Virus record (IMG/VR): IMGVR_UViG_3300023174_000120
Coordinates: 22,663-86,662 of that record
DNA from: a virus
Reading direction: 5' to 3' (one strand)
DNA: 64,000 bases
Below the pieces are notes generated by a model. The model had not been told where the DNA came from and ran no database searches. It was given only the letters and a program-made list of their open reading frames with translations. Positions 1 to 9,800 of the stretch are shown here, in pieces (the first letter of the stretch is position 1; each line of letters begins with the position of its first letter). Made by a program: the position numbers and the translations under genes.

Positions 1-1
1 A

Positions 2-319
2 AGTTGTCAGATGTATCAGCGTAGTGCAGATATGTTTTTGGGAGTGCCATTTAACATCGCTAGTTATGCACTGTTTACGCACATGATAGCCCAGGTCTGT
101 AATTTAGCTGTAGGGGAGTTGATTATTACGTTAGGTGATGCTCATATCTACAATACTCACATCGACCAGGTTAAAGAACAATTGTCCAGAGAGCCTATGA
201 CATTGCCTGTGTTAACATTGAATCCATCAATTGGTGTGATTACCAATTTTGTTATGGATGATATTGAACTAATTGGATATACCAGCCACGGCGCTATAGC
301 AGCACCAATGGCTGTTTAA
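2..319 (+). CDS. thyA: thymidylate synthase, C-terminal part (5' end outside window)
   Basis: Makes dTMP from dUMP with methylene-tetrahydrofolate, supplying dTTP for phage replication in the cytoplasm. The open frame runs in from the window edge, so the true start and the catalytic Cys of the PCH motif lie upstream. Visible family signatures are [10 protein letters not shown] with the phosphate-binding Arg-Ser, [11 protein letters not shown] with the dUMP-binding Asn, [12 protein letters not shown] with the substrate His/Tyr, QLSREP, and a C-terminus APMAV that matches the usual APVAI ending. The 105 visible residues equal the last third of a normal enzyme (about 260-280 residues). Its stop codon overlaps the stop of the convergent fibre gene by three bases. 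Identity is very sure. Confidence 0.95.
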   Translation, partial: SCQMYQRSADMFLGVPFNIASYALFTHMIAQVCNLAVGELIITLGDAHIYNTHIDQVKEQLSREPMTLPVLTLNPSIGVITNFVMDDIELIGYTSHGAIAAPMAV

Positions 320-1560
320 ACTACTAAAACTTCTATAACCCCAAAGCCCTCGGAGTGATTTCCTAGGGCTTTTCCTATTACAGCATTAGGACTATCACCA
401 TTACTCCAGGCTGCTGCATATCCCGGAACAGAGCTGGTTACTAGTAGATCACCTTTTTCTACGGTGCCACAAATTTTGCATAAAACTCGACCTTTTAAGG
501 CAATAAAGGGGTGAGTTTCGTCATTTCCGGCGTCAGAATTCATCATATATGCCGGATTTTTACTCACTATTCCAATCACTGCTGTATTGGCCTTAACGTC
601 TGTAGTTGTGACCTCTTTTTCCCCGCCTATTACTAAAACCGTACCTACCTCATATGGCTTGTCCGATTCATATCGTTCTGCTAGGTCCGCATAATAGGCA
701 GAGGTGGCTGTAGCATTTAGCACGCCAGTTGCCGCATTGTAATTAAAAGAACTGGTAGATGCTATAACAGTAGCACCGCCACTGAAGGTATTCACAAAAG
801 GAACAAAGAATGTTCCAGAAATTGTTGGAGTAACTGTGATTCCGGTCGCGGTGACTGCTGTTAATGCTTCGGCTGCTGTTCCCCAAAAATAGTAATCATT
901 GGCACGGCTAGACCCATTCACATCGCATCCGGCTAGTGTTACGCCTTTCTTAATACCATTACTGAAATCTGGCTTACCGGTTGAACTGATAAGATCAGAA
1001 TTGGTTACTTTTATAGTAGATGTACTTATTAAATCTGAAAAGGATGTAATAGCAACAGCAGGTCTGCTGTTTAAATTGCCTTTAATAAATGGAATACTAT
1101 ATGAAGTGTTGGTATCATCTATATAGGTTTCTTCGGTAAATGTCCAAGATGATTTAGCAGAAGAAACTGTAGTAGGTCCAACTGTTAGATAGCTAGTACC
1201 ATTAAATGCTTTTAGTTGATTACTGGCAGTATCCCACCATAACTCACCTTGAATAGAAACAGTAGGAGTAGTAGATTGAACTCTTAGTGTTGCTAAACCT
1301 TTAAAGTTTTTTCCATCATAACATACATTTAATCGTCGCTGATCACTGTTACTATTAAACCAAAGTTGTCCCATTAGCGGGCGACTAGGCTGTGTGGTAT
1401 TAGAAAAATTCTCTAATAATCTCAATAAGTTTTCATTGATAATTTCGCCGTAGCCGGAATAATTCCTACCGACAAAACTTAAATTGGTAGTGAGATCTAA
1501 ACTGGCATCTTCTAATACTGCTAATTTAGTTCCGTTAGTTTTATTTAAAATATAAGGCAT
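316..1560 (-). CDS. tail fibre-like protein with shared N-terminal adaptor
   Basis: Probable virion fibre protein of 414 residues, last gene of the minus-strand structural block. Residues 1-130 form an adaptor also present in the 327- and 835-residue neighbours ([10 protein letters not shown] near the N-terminus, then [44 protein letters not shown]). The middle (about 130-285) is unrecognised. The last 120 residues, starting near [10 protein letters not shown], form a compact module ([31 protein letters not shown]) that resembles the whole 112-residue protein encoded just upstream. A TATAAATA sequence lies 4 nt before the ATG but overlaps the upstream stop codon. Coding is certain; the fibre role is inferred from neighbours and adaptor. 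Confidence 0.85.
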   Translation of the reverse strand: MPYILNKTNGTKLAVLEDASLDLTTNLSFVGRNYSGYGEIINENLLRLLENFSNTTQPSRPLMGQLWFNSNSDQRRLNVCYDGKNFKGLATLRVQSTTPTVSIQGELWWDTASNQLKAFNGTSYLTVGPTTVSSAKSSWTFTEETYIDDTNTSYSIPFIKGNLNSRPAVAITSFSDLISTSTIKVTNSDLISSTGKPDFSNGIKKGVTLAGCDVNGSSRANDYYFWGTAAEALTAVTATGITVTPTISGTFFVPFVNTFSGGATVIASTSSFNYNAATGVLNATATSAYYADLAERYESDKPYEVGTVLVIGGEKEVTTTDVKANTAVIGIVSKNPAYMMNSDAGNDETHPFIALKGRVLCKICGTVEKGDLLVTSSVPGYAAAWSNGDSPNAVIGKALGNHSEGFGVIEVLVV

Positions 1561-1567
1561 AATTTAT

Positions 1568-1906
1568 TTATAAGACCCATACTGAGACTAAATCTCTACC
1601 CCAGTTACCTGAGCGAGAATTTTCTAAGGCAATAGCAAATACTTCCGGATGCCCGGGTTGAGTGACTCTAGCCTTACCATTATCCGAAGCCACTAATCTA
1701 TCTCCTTTTTTAACCAAAGAATCACACTTAATTTGAGTTCTACCTTTGATCACCACTGTTACATCATTTTGATCACTACTAGATACCACACCGACTACTC
1801 GATCTCCATTTGAACAGGAAACAATTTCTGCTGATCCACCTATGGTAACTACGGTTCCGTCTGCAAGGGCAGTGTCTGATTTAAATACTTCAGTTATAAC
1901 GGTCAT
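1568..1906 (-). CDS. small protein equal to a stand-alone fibre C-terminal module
   Basis: 112 residues, function not established. The pattern GTVVTIGG, VVGVVS, VIKGRTQIKC, KKGDRLVAS, FAIALENS aligns in order with the last 120 residues of the next gene downstream ([39 protein letters not shown]). It therefore looks like the same beta-rich domain encoded without the fibre shaft, either a separate capping or decoration subunit or a remnant of gene fission. It starts with ATG 5 nt after the stop of the 327-residue fibre gene and is co-transcribed with both fibre neighbours. No signal peptide or membrane segment is seen. Confidence 0.8.
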   Translation of the reverse strand: MTVITEVFKSDTALADGTVVTIGGSAEIVSCSNGDRVVGVVSSSDQNDVTVVIKGRTQIKCDSLVKKGDRLVASDNGKARVTQPGHPEVFAIALENSRSGNWGRDLVSVWVL

Positions 1907-1911
1907 ATATT

Positions 1912-2895
1912 TTAAATCCTTGAAAATTCGCTTATAACATTAGTAGCTGTGTAAGCGGCTCCGGTAGTTTTTCCTACCCACACTCCAGTTTGATCTGCCT
2001 TAAAAAGTCTAATCTGATATACATAAGAACTAGCAGTTGAGCTTAATAAAACTCTAGCTTCGCTATTAACCGGAACCCCTGTTTCCGTTAACGTGGCTGC
2101 ATAATAATTAGGGATCGGATCTATTCCAGTGTTGATCGGAAAAACTGATCTCAATACCGCTGCGATTCTAGAATTTTGAGTAGTTACATTTACGGCATTA
2201 GACTCATATAAATTGTCTAATGTAGTGATATTACTTAAATTTAAATCTAGAGTCAAATATTTGTTTGAAATCTTTCCGCTATATTGAATATCACCAAGAA
2301 CTGTTAATCCCTTAACTGTTGAAGTAGTTGTTCCAGATGTTAGATATGAAAAGTTTGTTAAGGTATTAATAACAAAAGGTTCAGAGGATACATATCCTAG
2401 TGTAACACCATAGTTCTTTATTAATGTTAAATTTTTAGTATTATTATCAATATCTCTAACACTAACACTAGGTAAAACAAATCCGTTCTCGCCAACTAAC
2501 TTAGGAAATGCAGGGCCTACTACTGTGGCTGTGCTACCAGTATAAACTTTTAATTGAGTATTAGCAGTGTCCCACCATAAATCTCCAGCAACTAATGTTG
2601 ATGGTTGGGTAGATGCTATAATGGCTCCGCTAATAGATTTAAAAGATCCATCAAACACTTTGACCCGTTTACCAGTAGTGTCATACCATAGCTGCCCTAC
2701 TAAAGGACTGCGAGGAGGATTACCCGATGTATTAGCGGAGTTGGCCAATAACTTAACAAGATTGTTATTGTATTCTTGACCGAACCCTGTGTAATTTTTT
2801 CCAATTAAGGTCAGGCTGGTAGCAGATTGATCGATCGTGCCATCTGCCAAAGATAGTAATTTGGTTCCGTCTGTATTTGATATTGTATATGCCAT
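1912..2895 (-). CDS. tail fibre-like protein, paralogue of flanking fibres
   Basis: 327 residues. The N-terminal 130 residues repeat the adaptor of the 414- and 835-residue proteins (DGTKLLSLADG, LTLIGKNYTGFGQEYNNNL, PLVGQLWYD, GDLWWDTANTQLKVY, VVGP). The remaining 200 residues are unlike either neighbour and end with a beta-strand-rich segment (YVYQIRLFKADQTGVWVGKT). By analogy with phage fibre cassettes the common part should bind the same baseplate site and the variable part should bind receptor, or trimerise. The gap to the 835-residue gene is only 6 nt, so they form one transcript. Coding is certain, fibre role likely, receptor unknown. Confidence 0.85.
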   Translation of the reverse strand: MAYTISNTDGTKLLSLADGTIDQSATSLTLIGKNYTGFGQEYNNNLVKLLANSANTSGNPPRSPLVGQLWYDTTGKRVKVFDGSFKSISGAIIASTQPSTLVAGDLWWDTANTQLKVYTGSTATVVGPAFPKLVGENGFVLPSVSVRDIDNNTKNLTLIKNYGVTLGYVSSEPFVINTLTNFSYLTSGTTTSTVKGLTVLGDIQYSGKISNKYLTLDLNLSNITTLDNLYESNAVNVTTQNSRIAAVLRSVFPINTGIDPIPNYYAATLTETGVPVNSEARVLLSSTASSYVYQIRLFKADQTGVWVGKTTGAAYTATNVISEFSRI

Positions 2896-2901
2896 TCGAT
2901 T

Positions 2902-5409
2902 TTATCCTATTCTCCACTCAGATCCGGTATAATAAACAGGAACCACATATGATCCTCCACTGGCCGCAACACTATAAAATGTACTGGTATTGGCATCGCT
3001 TACCATTGCTCGCATTCCTTGAAGCCCGGATGGCAATGTTCCTACGGTATAAGTTGGTGTTATTAGAGGAGTAAATGCTTGTACATAGGTTTTAGCTATC
3101 TGAAGTGATCCTACCGAATCAATTGTAAAGTTTAATTGCTTATTAGTTCTATCATATGCCATAGTAGAGCTACTACTAAGTGCAATGAGAGGATTGCCAC
3201 TGTTCATTGTAAGATAAAAATTATCATCATCCAATGTTAATCGTTCAAGCGTGGTCCAAACAGAACCGGTTGTTCTACCTAATGTATTGTTTGATAAATC
3301 GGTCGTTCCGTCAAAATATACAACACCGCCGGCATTTTCAATACCGTATCCTGTATTTCCAATAGACTTACCACCATTGATACGAACCTGATAACTGTTA
3401 ATGCTAGATCCAATCTTAATTCCGCTTTTAGCAGAACCAGGGCCTACAGTATAACCAGCACCTAAAATATAAGGAATATTAAAATCGTAGTCTAGTCCAG
3501 CTGTAATTTCTATACCGTGACTTGTTGGATAATCAATTTCAATATGATTGAAACGACCGATAGCAGGGAAGGTAGTAGCACTCGGATGACTATCTTTATA
3601 GGTATTACGAATAATTGCTCCCTTAGTTCCCACCAATCCAAGATATCCAATTTCTAAACTATGGCAATTACCATCCCAATCAAGTCCATATTGGTCATCG
3701 GCACAATCTAACACAGCAAAATTAATTCTTAAAATATCAGATCTCAAACTATCTGATCCGTACCAAGTAATACCTTTACCACCTGTTACTGCCCACATCC
3801 AGTCAACTACACAGGTGTTACATTCTTGAACGTGTAAAATAGAACTGGTTGTATTGTTAGTTCCAATACTAACTCCATGTAATTTCTTAATGGTTACACG
3901 ATTGGCGGCATCGACTCTTACAGCACATCCAGCAAGATCGGGAGCATTGAAAGTCAAATCAACTTCGACTCCTTCGTATCCAGTAATTGTAACACCGTTG
4001 ATACTACCACTAGGTTTTAAAATTCCAGGACCGCCAAATCGTTGATAACTATTATTTAGAACAATACCTGTTGTGTAATAATAGGTCTTACCATCTGACA
4101 AATATACAGATTTACCTGTGTTAATAGCAGCCTGTAAGGCACCATAATCATTTGTTGATCCATTACCTACCGCACCAAAATCTTCCGGATAAACTATGGC
4201 CGCAGTAGCGGTGGTTAAAATACGTGCCCCGGCAATGGTAGAAGTTGTTCCAATATTTAAACTACCTCCAATTCCAACTCCTCCAGCAACAGTTAGTGCG
4301 CCAGTTGTAGTTGAGGTTGATACTGCGGTATTTGATAATGATAACGTAGCAGTGTTTAAATTAAACCCATTGACATATAGTTTCTTACCTACATAAAAAT
4401 TACCGCCAACTGCTGCTCCACCTGTAATTACCAACGCACCTGTTGTGGTACTGACCGCCTCTGTAGTAACATTAATTTTTACCAAGGATTTTTCTATATA
4501 CATAGAATCCAATAGTCCAGGTGTAGCCCCTGTAGTTTTAAAAATTAATTTCCCACCTGGCGTATTATTAAGAATTACTGCGTCATTGGTATTTTTGTAA
4601 AATTGAATGTAGTTTGGATCACCAGATTTAAAAATTACTACACCATCTCTGCCAAGAGCGGCTGCTTGATCAGCAGGAGTTACGTAAACAACTTTACCTG
4701 TGATTGTTTCTCCGCCCGAATTGTCTTTTCTTAAAAATTTTGAAGATGAATAAAGAACTCCATTAATAGAAAAATTCGATGCGGATAATGCTGTCCCGTT
4801 AAGAATAGAACCAGTGGCTAAATTTGTTCCTGTAGTTAACGAGGTAAATCCTTCTATTACTGGGTTTGGGGTAAAGGCATCTTTTGTAACAATAGATATA
4901 ACCTTGCCATCAACTTTGTTTAATATAACATCATACGGCCCACCAGATAATGCCGGTAATGTAGCGACAATAGCCCCGGTGTCTGTGGAAGTAGATGGGC
5001 CTACTGTAGTCCAATTTCCAGAACTGTAAATTTTAAGTTGTGTCTTGCTAGTGTCAACCCAAATATCACCTTCTTTAAGACCTTGATTAGTTTCTAAGGT
5101 TGGGTCTGTAGATTGCTGATATATTCCACTTACTGTTGGCCAATTCGCTCCATCTAGTACCCGCAATACTTTATTATTAGGATCACTAGTGTCATACCAC
5201 AATTGCCCTTCTATAGGATTTTCAGGAGGAATTTGATTGGCAAAATTTTCTAATAGATACAAGAAATTTTGTGCTATCTTTTCACCATAGTTAGGATATC
5301 CTCTACCTACTAGGTCTAGGCTTGTATCAACAGCATTGATGCCGGGCGGCATGGCAGGAACTACAATAGTAGTCTTGGTGCTATCAGAAAATTTCAATGT
5401 ATAGGACAT
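2902..5409 (-). CDS. tail fibre/tailspike with pectate-lyase-like beta-helix
   Basis: 835-residue probable receptor-binding or depolymerase protein. Order of parts: adaptor shared with the two downstream fibres (1-145: DLVGRGYPNYGEKIAQNF, PIEGQLWYD, GDIWVDTSKTQLKIY); a link region; two copies of the TTGALxVxGG module at about 315-400; a right-handed beta-helix domain starting near residue 406 with the pectate-lyase_3 type opening PEDFGAVGNGSTNDYGALQ and KSVYLSDGKTYYY; a C-terminal cap of about 95 residues ending SYVVPVYYTGSEWRIG. In that family the helix often cleaves capsular or exopolysaccharide, but no catalytic residues can be assigned here. It is the longest of the three paralogous fibres and the first transcribed. 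Confidence 0.88.
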   Translation of the reverse strand: MSYTLKFSDSTKTTIVVPAMPPGINAVDTSLDLVGRGYPNYGEKIAQNFLYLLENFANQIPPENPIEGQLWYDTSDPNNKVLRVLDGANWPTVSGIYQQSTDPTLETNQGLKEGDIWVDTSKTQLKIYSSGNWTTVGPSTSTDTGAIVATLPALSGGPYDVILNKVDGKVISIVTKDAFTPNPVIEGFTSLTTGTNLATGSILNGTALSASNFSINGVLYSSSKFLRKDNSGGETITGKVVYVTPADQAAALGRDGVVIFKSGDPNYIQFYKNTNDAVILNNTPGGKLIFKTTGATPGLLDSMYIEKSLVKINVTTEAVSTTTGALVITGGAAVGGNFYVGKKLYVNGFNLNTATLSLSNTAVSTSTTTGALTVAGGVGIGGSLNIGTTSTIAGARILTTATAAIVYPEDFGAVGNGSTNDYGALQAAINTGKSVYLSDGKTYYYTTGIVLNNSYQRFGGPGILKPSGSINGVTITGYEGVEVDLTFNAPDLAGCAVRVDAANRVTIKKLHGVSIGTNNTTSSILHVQECNTCVVDWMWAVTGGKGITWYGSDSLRSDILRINFAVLDCADDQYGLDWDGNCHSLEIGYLGLVGTKGAIIRNTYKDSHPSATTFPAIGRFNHIEIDYPTSHGIEITAGLDYDFNIPYILGAGYTVGPGSAKSGIKIGSSINSYQVRINGGKSIGNTGYGIENAGGVVYFDGTTDLSNNTLGRTTGSVWTTLERLTLDDDNFYLTMNSGNPLIALSSSSTMAYDRTNKQLNFTIDSVGSLQIAKTYVQAFTPLITPTYTVGTLPSGLQGMRAMVSDANTSTFYSVAASGGSYVVPVYYTGSEWRIG

Positions 5410-5411
5410 AC

Positions 5412-6041
5412 TTAAATTCCATTAGTAAGACTCTGGACTCTTACCGTATAATCAATTTGTATCATTCTGTTTAATGATTTTTGAACAGGATGAAAAATAA
5501 CGTGAGTTAATAAATCTCCCATACCCGGTCCTTCTGGGCTATAAGATTTAAGTCCTAACTCATCAAACACAAATGTACCATCGGTATTGGTAGCATTGTC
5601 AAATGCTGCCTGACCTGTAGGTTCACCAAAGTCCAGTAAACAACTGACTAAAATATCGCTGTAGGCAGTTCCTAACACATGACGGACTTCCATAAAGTTT
5701 CTAGCCGGGTCTAAACTATCTGTCGATCTGGCATCGACAATTTTAGTATAGGTTTCGTTATATAATGCGCTATTGGTGCCTACAGTGTTAGGAGTTAGGT
5801 AAGTAATTATACCAGTTTCTCCTACTCTTGTTCCGCCATTACCAAATGCCATTTCTGAAATAGTTCCAAATCCTTGACTGCTTAAACTTCTTGCTAATGC
5901 TAAAGAAAAATTCTCATAATGGATGGCATTACGCTTGTCAATAAAAACTTCTTTAGATACAGGATCAAAAATCTTGATGTGCCCTTGAATGCTGATAGAG
6001 CCTTGCTCGTCGGGTTTTCTTATGGTTGCTGTATTATTCAT
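5412..6041 (-). CDS. virion-associated protein of unknown function
   Basis: 209 residues, no certain family. Features: an N-terminal segment ISIQGHIKIFDPVSKEVFID that looks like a beta hairpin, a segment ALARSLSSQGFGTISEMAFG, and a C-terminal stretch ending QIDYTVRVQSLTNGI. Its place between the collagen-like protein and the fibre genes, with a 2-nt gap to the next gene, suggests a structural or fibre-attachment part. The start is ATG at 6041; no Shine-Dalgarno sequence precedes it, but CATAAATAC lies exactly 5 nt upstream, which would place the transcription start at the A of the start codon. Function is open. Confidence 0.75.
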   Translation of the reverse strand: MNNTATIRKPDEQGSISIQGHIKIFDPVSKEVFIDKRNAIHYENFSLALARSLSSQGFGTISEMAFGNGGTRVGETGIITYLTPNTVGTNSALYNETYTKIVDARSTDSLDPARNFMEVRHVLGTAYSDILVSCLLDFGEPTGQAAFDNATNTDGTFVFDELGLKSYSPEGPGMGDLLTHVIFHPVQKSLNRMIQIDYTVRVQSLTNGI

Positions 6042-6045
6042 AGTG

Positions 6046-6054
6046 GTATTTATG
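6046..6054 (-). promoter_or_regulatory. late promoter core CATAAATAC, 5 nt before ATG
   Basis: On the minus strand CATAAATA is followed by CCACT and then the ATG of the 209-residue gene. T4 late promoters (TATAAATA) start transcription about six bases after the motif, so this promoter would give a leaderless mRNA. No sigma70 -35 element is needed by gp55-type late promoters. Confidence 0.6.
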
Positions 6055-6059
6055 CTGTA

Positions 6060-6857
6060 TTAAAAGGTGGTGGCATAGAGTTTACGCCAGGTATTGGTGG
6101 CAACACATATATAGACAAAATCCCCAGAGTAGGCAATCTGCCCAACTGTTCCCGAACTGCTGCTATTAGCAGGAGCCGATACTATTGTAATAGCGTTTGC
6201 TCCACTGGGACCACTTGGCCCGCTGGGTCCACTAGATCCTTGCGGACCTGATGCTCCTTGTGGACCTTGTGGTCCTTGTGCTCCAGCCCCTTGAGGTCCG
6301 CTAGGTCCCTGTGGTCCTGCTACATTACTAACTCCACTGGGGCCGCTTGGGCCCTGAGGGCCAACAAACCCCCGGGGGCCTTGTGGTCCCGCTACATTAC
6401 TAACTCCACTAGGTCCTTGTGTACCACTTGGTCCGCTTGGTCCTTGTGGCCCGGTAACTCCTTGCGGTCCTTGGGCACCTGCTCCACTTGGTCCGCTCGG
6501 CCCTTGTGGCCCTGCTATATTACTAACACCACTTGGGCCACTGGGCCCTTGTGGACCGGTCACTCCTTGTGGTCCTTGAGCACCGGTATATCCAGTATAA
6601 CCAATAGGACCTTGTGGGCCTACTACACCTTGTGGTCCTTGTGGTCCAGTTACACCGTTTGTTCCTGCCGTTCCATTTGGGCCACTGGGACCTTGTGGTC
6701 CTGTGCCACTCGGGCCGCTTGGGCCGCTAGGACCTCTGGATACCTGATTTAAAATGTCTTGATAAGACGCACGTCTAGCCAGCCGATGATCCTCGACAAT
6801 AAAATATGTTTCATCTGTTGCTGTTGTAATAACAGGTAATTGCGAAATCTTTGGCAT
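6060..6857 (-). CDS. collagen-like virion protein (Gly-X-Y repeats)
   Basis: 265 residues. The first 40 residues are a non-repetitive head ([20 protein letters not shown]) typical of a virion attachment segment. Residues about 43-220 are almost pure Gly-Pro-Ser/Gln triplets ([13 protein letters not shown]), interrupted several times by VSNIAG or VSNVAG spacers. The last 45 residues form a small globular tail with [20 protein letters not shown], a strand pattern often seen at the ends of phage fibres. Collagen-like phage proteins form trimeric rods, so this is probably a thin shaft. The coding DNA is locally GC-rich and repetitive compared with its neighbours. It starts 2 nt after the stop of the giant gene. 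Confidence 0.92.
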   Translation of the reverse strand: MPKISQLPVITTATDETYFIVEDHRLARRASYQDILNQVSRGPSGPSGPSGTGPQGPSGPNGTAGTNGVTGPQGPQGVVGPQGPIGYTGYTGAQGPQGVTGPQGPSGPSGVSNIAGPQGPSGPSGAGAQGPQGVTGPQGPSGPSGTQGPSGVSNVAGPQGPRGFVGPQGPSGPSGVSNVAGPQGPSGPQGAGAQGPQGPQGASGPQGSSGPSGPSGPSGANAITIVSAPANSSSSGTVGQIAYSGDFVYICVATNTWRKLYATTF

Positions 6858-6858
6858 C

Positions 6859-9800
6859 TTAATTTCCTTCTAGCGGCTGGTCTTCGTCTGTAGTAATAGC
6901 GTATCCGTCATCTCCAACCAATCCCGGATCACCTCCATAATAATACTTATCTGGTAATTCAGCAGGGCGCAACTGTAAGAACTTGGCCTGCGTTGTGCTG
7001 CTCACCATTAAAGATTTAGTTTCATCAGAACTTATTATATCATTCCATACTGTTGTTAAATCTTTCTTGGTCACTACTAATTTTATTCCCCCCTGAACTC
7101 CGTTATCAATATTTAATATTAAATCAAAACTATTTTTAATTAGCAAACTGGCATTTGATTCTGTATTAACAGTGAATCCTAATTCTGTAAAATCATAACC
7201 TACAGCAAGTTTAACATATGATAAAGCATCTGTTAATGTAACTTGCCCGTCACCATTTAAATCATACAATAAGTCTTCCGGTAATACTCCAATGGCCATT
7301 TTAACAGCATCTATTCCGAAATTTAATGCCATTGTTTTATCAATAATTTCAACAGTGAATTCTGGCGGTTGATAGTCTAATCCTCTGTAAACATAACCAT
7401 TAACTGATGACGAATCTACTGAGTTTTCATATATCCATACCTGATTAGTATCTTCAACAATATATCCTTGGCCCATAACTGTAGTGGATGGCAATAAATC
7501 TACTGTAGAGGTGGTACCAATAGATGTATATCTAGGACTATCATAAGATACTGTAATATCTTGATGGAATGTTCCTGTCTTGTTTAATTTTCGACCGCCA
7601 TACCGAACATCTATTTGATTGCTAATAAATCCCTGTCCTTCTTGAAGTATTAAATTAGTACTAAATGTTATTCCATCATTGATATATTGATGATAGGTTC
7701 CTGTATTTGCAACATAATCAATAGAACTGATAGAATATGTATTGGTTGATGTAGAAGTCAATAACACCTGTTTGTAAATATTTTCTTTGTAAGGAACAGT
7801 TTGATCTAACCCTTGATCAATAACTTTGGTATTTTCTTCGCTGTAAAAACTAGGTGCTGTTCCTAATGTTGATCTACGCAACTGTCCCAACACATTTCCT
7901 GTAACTGTAAAGAATTCTATACGCTCGCCGTCAATAATTACAACACCGGGCATATTTTTAGCCACTAACGGTGGGGTCAATACCGACGCATCTGCTACAT
8001 AAATCTCAGTATCGGTAAACGATAACGGCTGAGTTAAGTAGGTTGTATTTTGTTTGCTCAGTCTCTTAAAATGTGTTCTATTAAAGATGTCATTGAACAC
8101 TCGATAACCTAACACAGTAGTAGCCAATGGCGAGTCACTGATCGATATAATAGTAATTTTATCACTTGCTGTATGCTCAAATCTCGAACTTATTTGAACT
8201 GTAACTAGATCGTCTAAAATTTCATAATCTAGTTTATTAACCAGTGGTATACCATTGACAATAACCCAAACATAATTGTCATTGAGAGCCGGGCGACTGA
8301 TTTGATATCTACGCCCAGCAAGTCCAATAAACTGCTCAGTTCTAATAAACATATTATCATGATTGTTATAGGTAATAACTTTGATCTGTTTACTAGTTGA
8401 GAATCCTGGCTCTAAAGATAATACATTACCAACAATATCATAATCATAGTTAGGCGTAGCCGGTTTTGATAACACAGCCACTACATCATTAACCTGACAA
8501 ATACCAAAATTAATAGAAACCTGTGTGCCACCAACTACACTGTATTCAAAACCTGGTTTAAGTTCAATACCATTAACATACACTCTTAAACTGCTGCCTA
8601 ATGTATATGTACCTGTATTGTTGATTGGGAAAGTGGTACTATAAAGGTTAACAACTTTATAATAATCAGTATGAGGAGGTCTGAGAATATTTCTTTGACC
8701 AGTAGCAGGATCATACAATTCCACAATGGCTTCTTCCGCTACAGGTTCTATATTTCCCGGAGGATACGATAAAGTATAATAGGTGCTGCCAGTGATAGTG
8801 AATGTTTCTTCCTTAACTTCATTAAAATACTTGTTGTAAGTACCAAAGAACCATGCAGTTACCGTATTGGTTTTATCGGTAGGTAATCTATGTACATTAA
8901 CAGCAGCTCTACGATTAATAGAATTAGCATAGGTTAATTCATAGTAAACACCGGTTCCTGTGGACTCAATTTTTTGACCATTCAGTGTTACATAAGCACT
9001 TTTTACAGACTGATAAGAAGATAGACTTTGCGCCTGAACTGTTGATGTTCCTATTACAGAAACACTGGACGAATCTATCACTCCGGCTTCTTGATCTGGT
9101 CTCCCGCCACCAATGCTAACAATAGTATATCCTAAATTACCACTTACTGCTTGTGGTGGTAAAACAATTTGATTGGCAGCCCAATCAATGGTATAAGTGC
9201 TGGCAGTAAAATTAGTTCCTGTAATATAAGTGAATATATTATTGTTAAATGTTACTATGATGTTGTCGGCACTGGGTGGAACTATTCCCAATGTTTGAGT
9301 AGTAGTTGTGCCGGCAACAACATTAACATATGAACTTAATACAATAGGACCACCTTGAGGATTTTTAGTATAAACATTTATACCTAGGCTTTCATTAACT
9401 TCTCCAGGTACTAATTCTTCAGGAGCATAACTGGTGTTGGCTGTAATAAACCCGTCGCCATCTATTGTAATATCCTCAGGATTAATACCTAATGCACCAA
9501 CTCTGGTAGAAGTATTCCAGGTGCCGCCTTCGATAGCGCTATCTAAAATACTCATTTCAGAATCTAATGTCCAAAATTCTATGCTAGAACCTGTTGAAAT
9601 TGTTGCAAAAGTTGTTGTATTAAATATAACAAGATTAGTTGATGTGTTTATATCAACTACTTGAACTGTAGCAGTTGTAAATGTTTGTGTTACTGTGCTG
9701 GATACATTAACATATTGCCCTATCGATACTCCTGCTATACTAGATAAGTGAATCGAAGTCCAAGTTCCCCCGACCGAAGATGAAGCAGAACTAGAAGTTG

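Noticed and set aside
1565-1572. TATAAATA on the - strand just before the 414-residue gene
   Set aside because: It overlaps the upstream stop codon and lies only 4 nt before the ATG, so a start would fall inside the gene. Kept only as a side remark to the leaderless pattern.
6258-6752. 164-codon open frame on the + strand within the collagen-like gene
   Set aside because: It is the antisense of Gly-Pro triplets, giving a Trp/Ser/Leu-rich sequence with no biological pattern.
6060-6857. CRISPR-like regular repeats
   Set aside because: The periodicity is that of 9-base Gly-X-Y codons in an open frame; there are no unique spacers.
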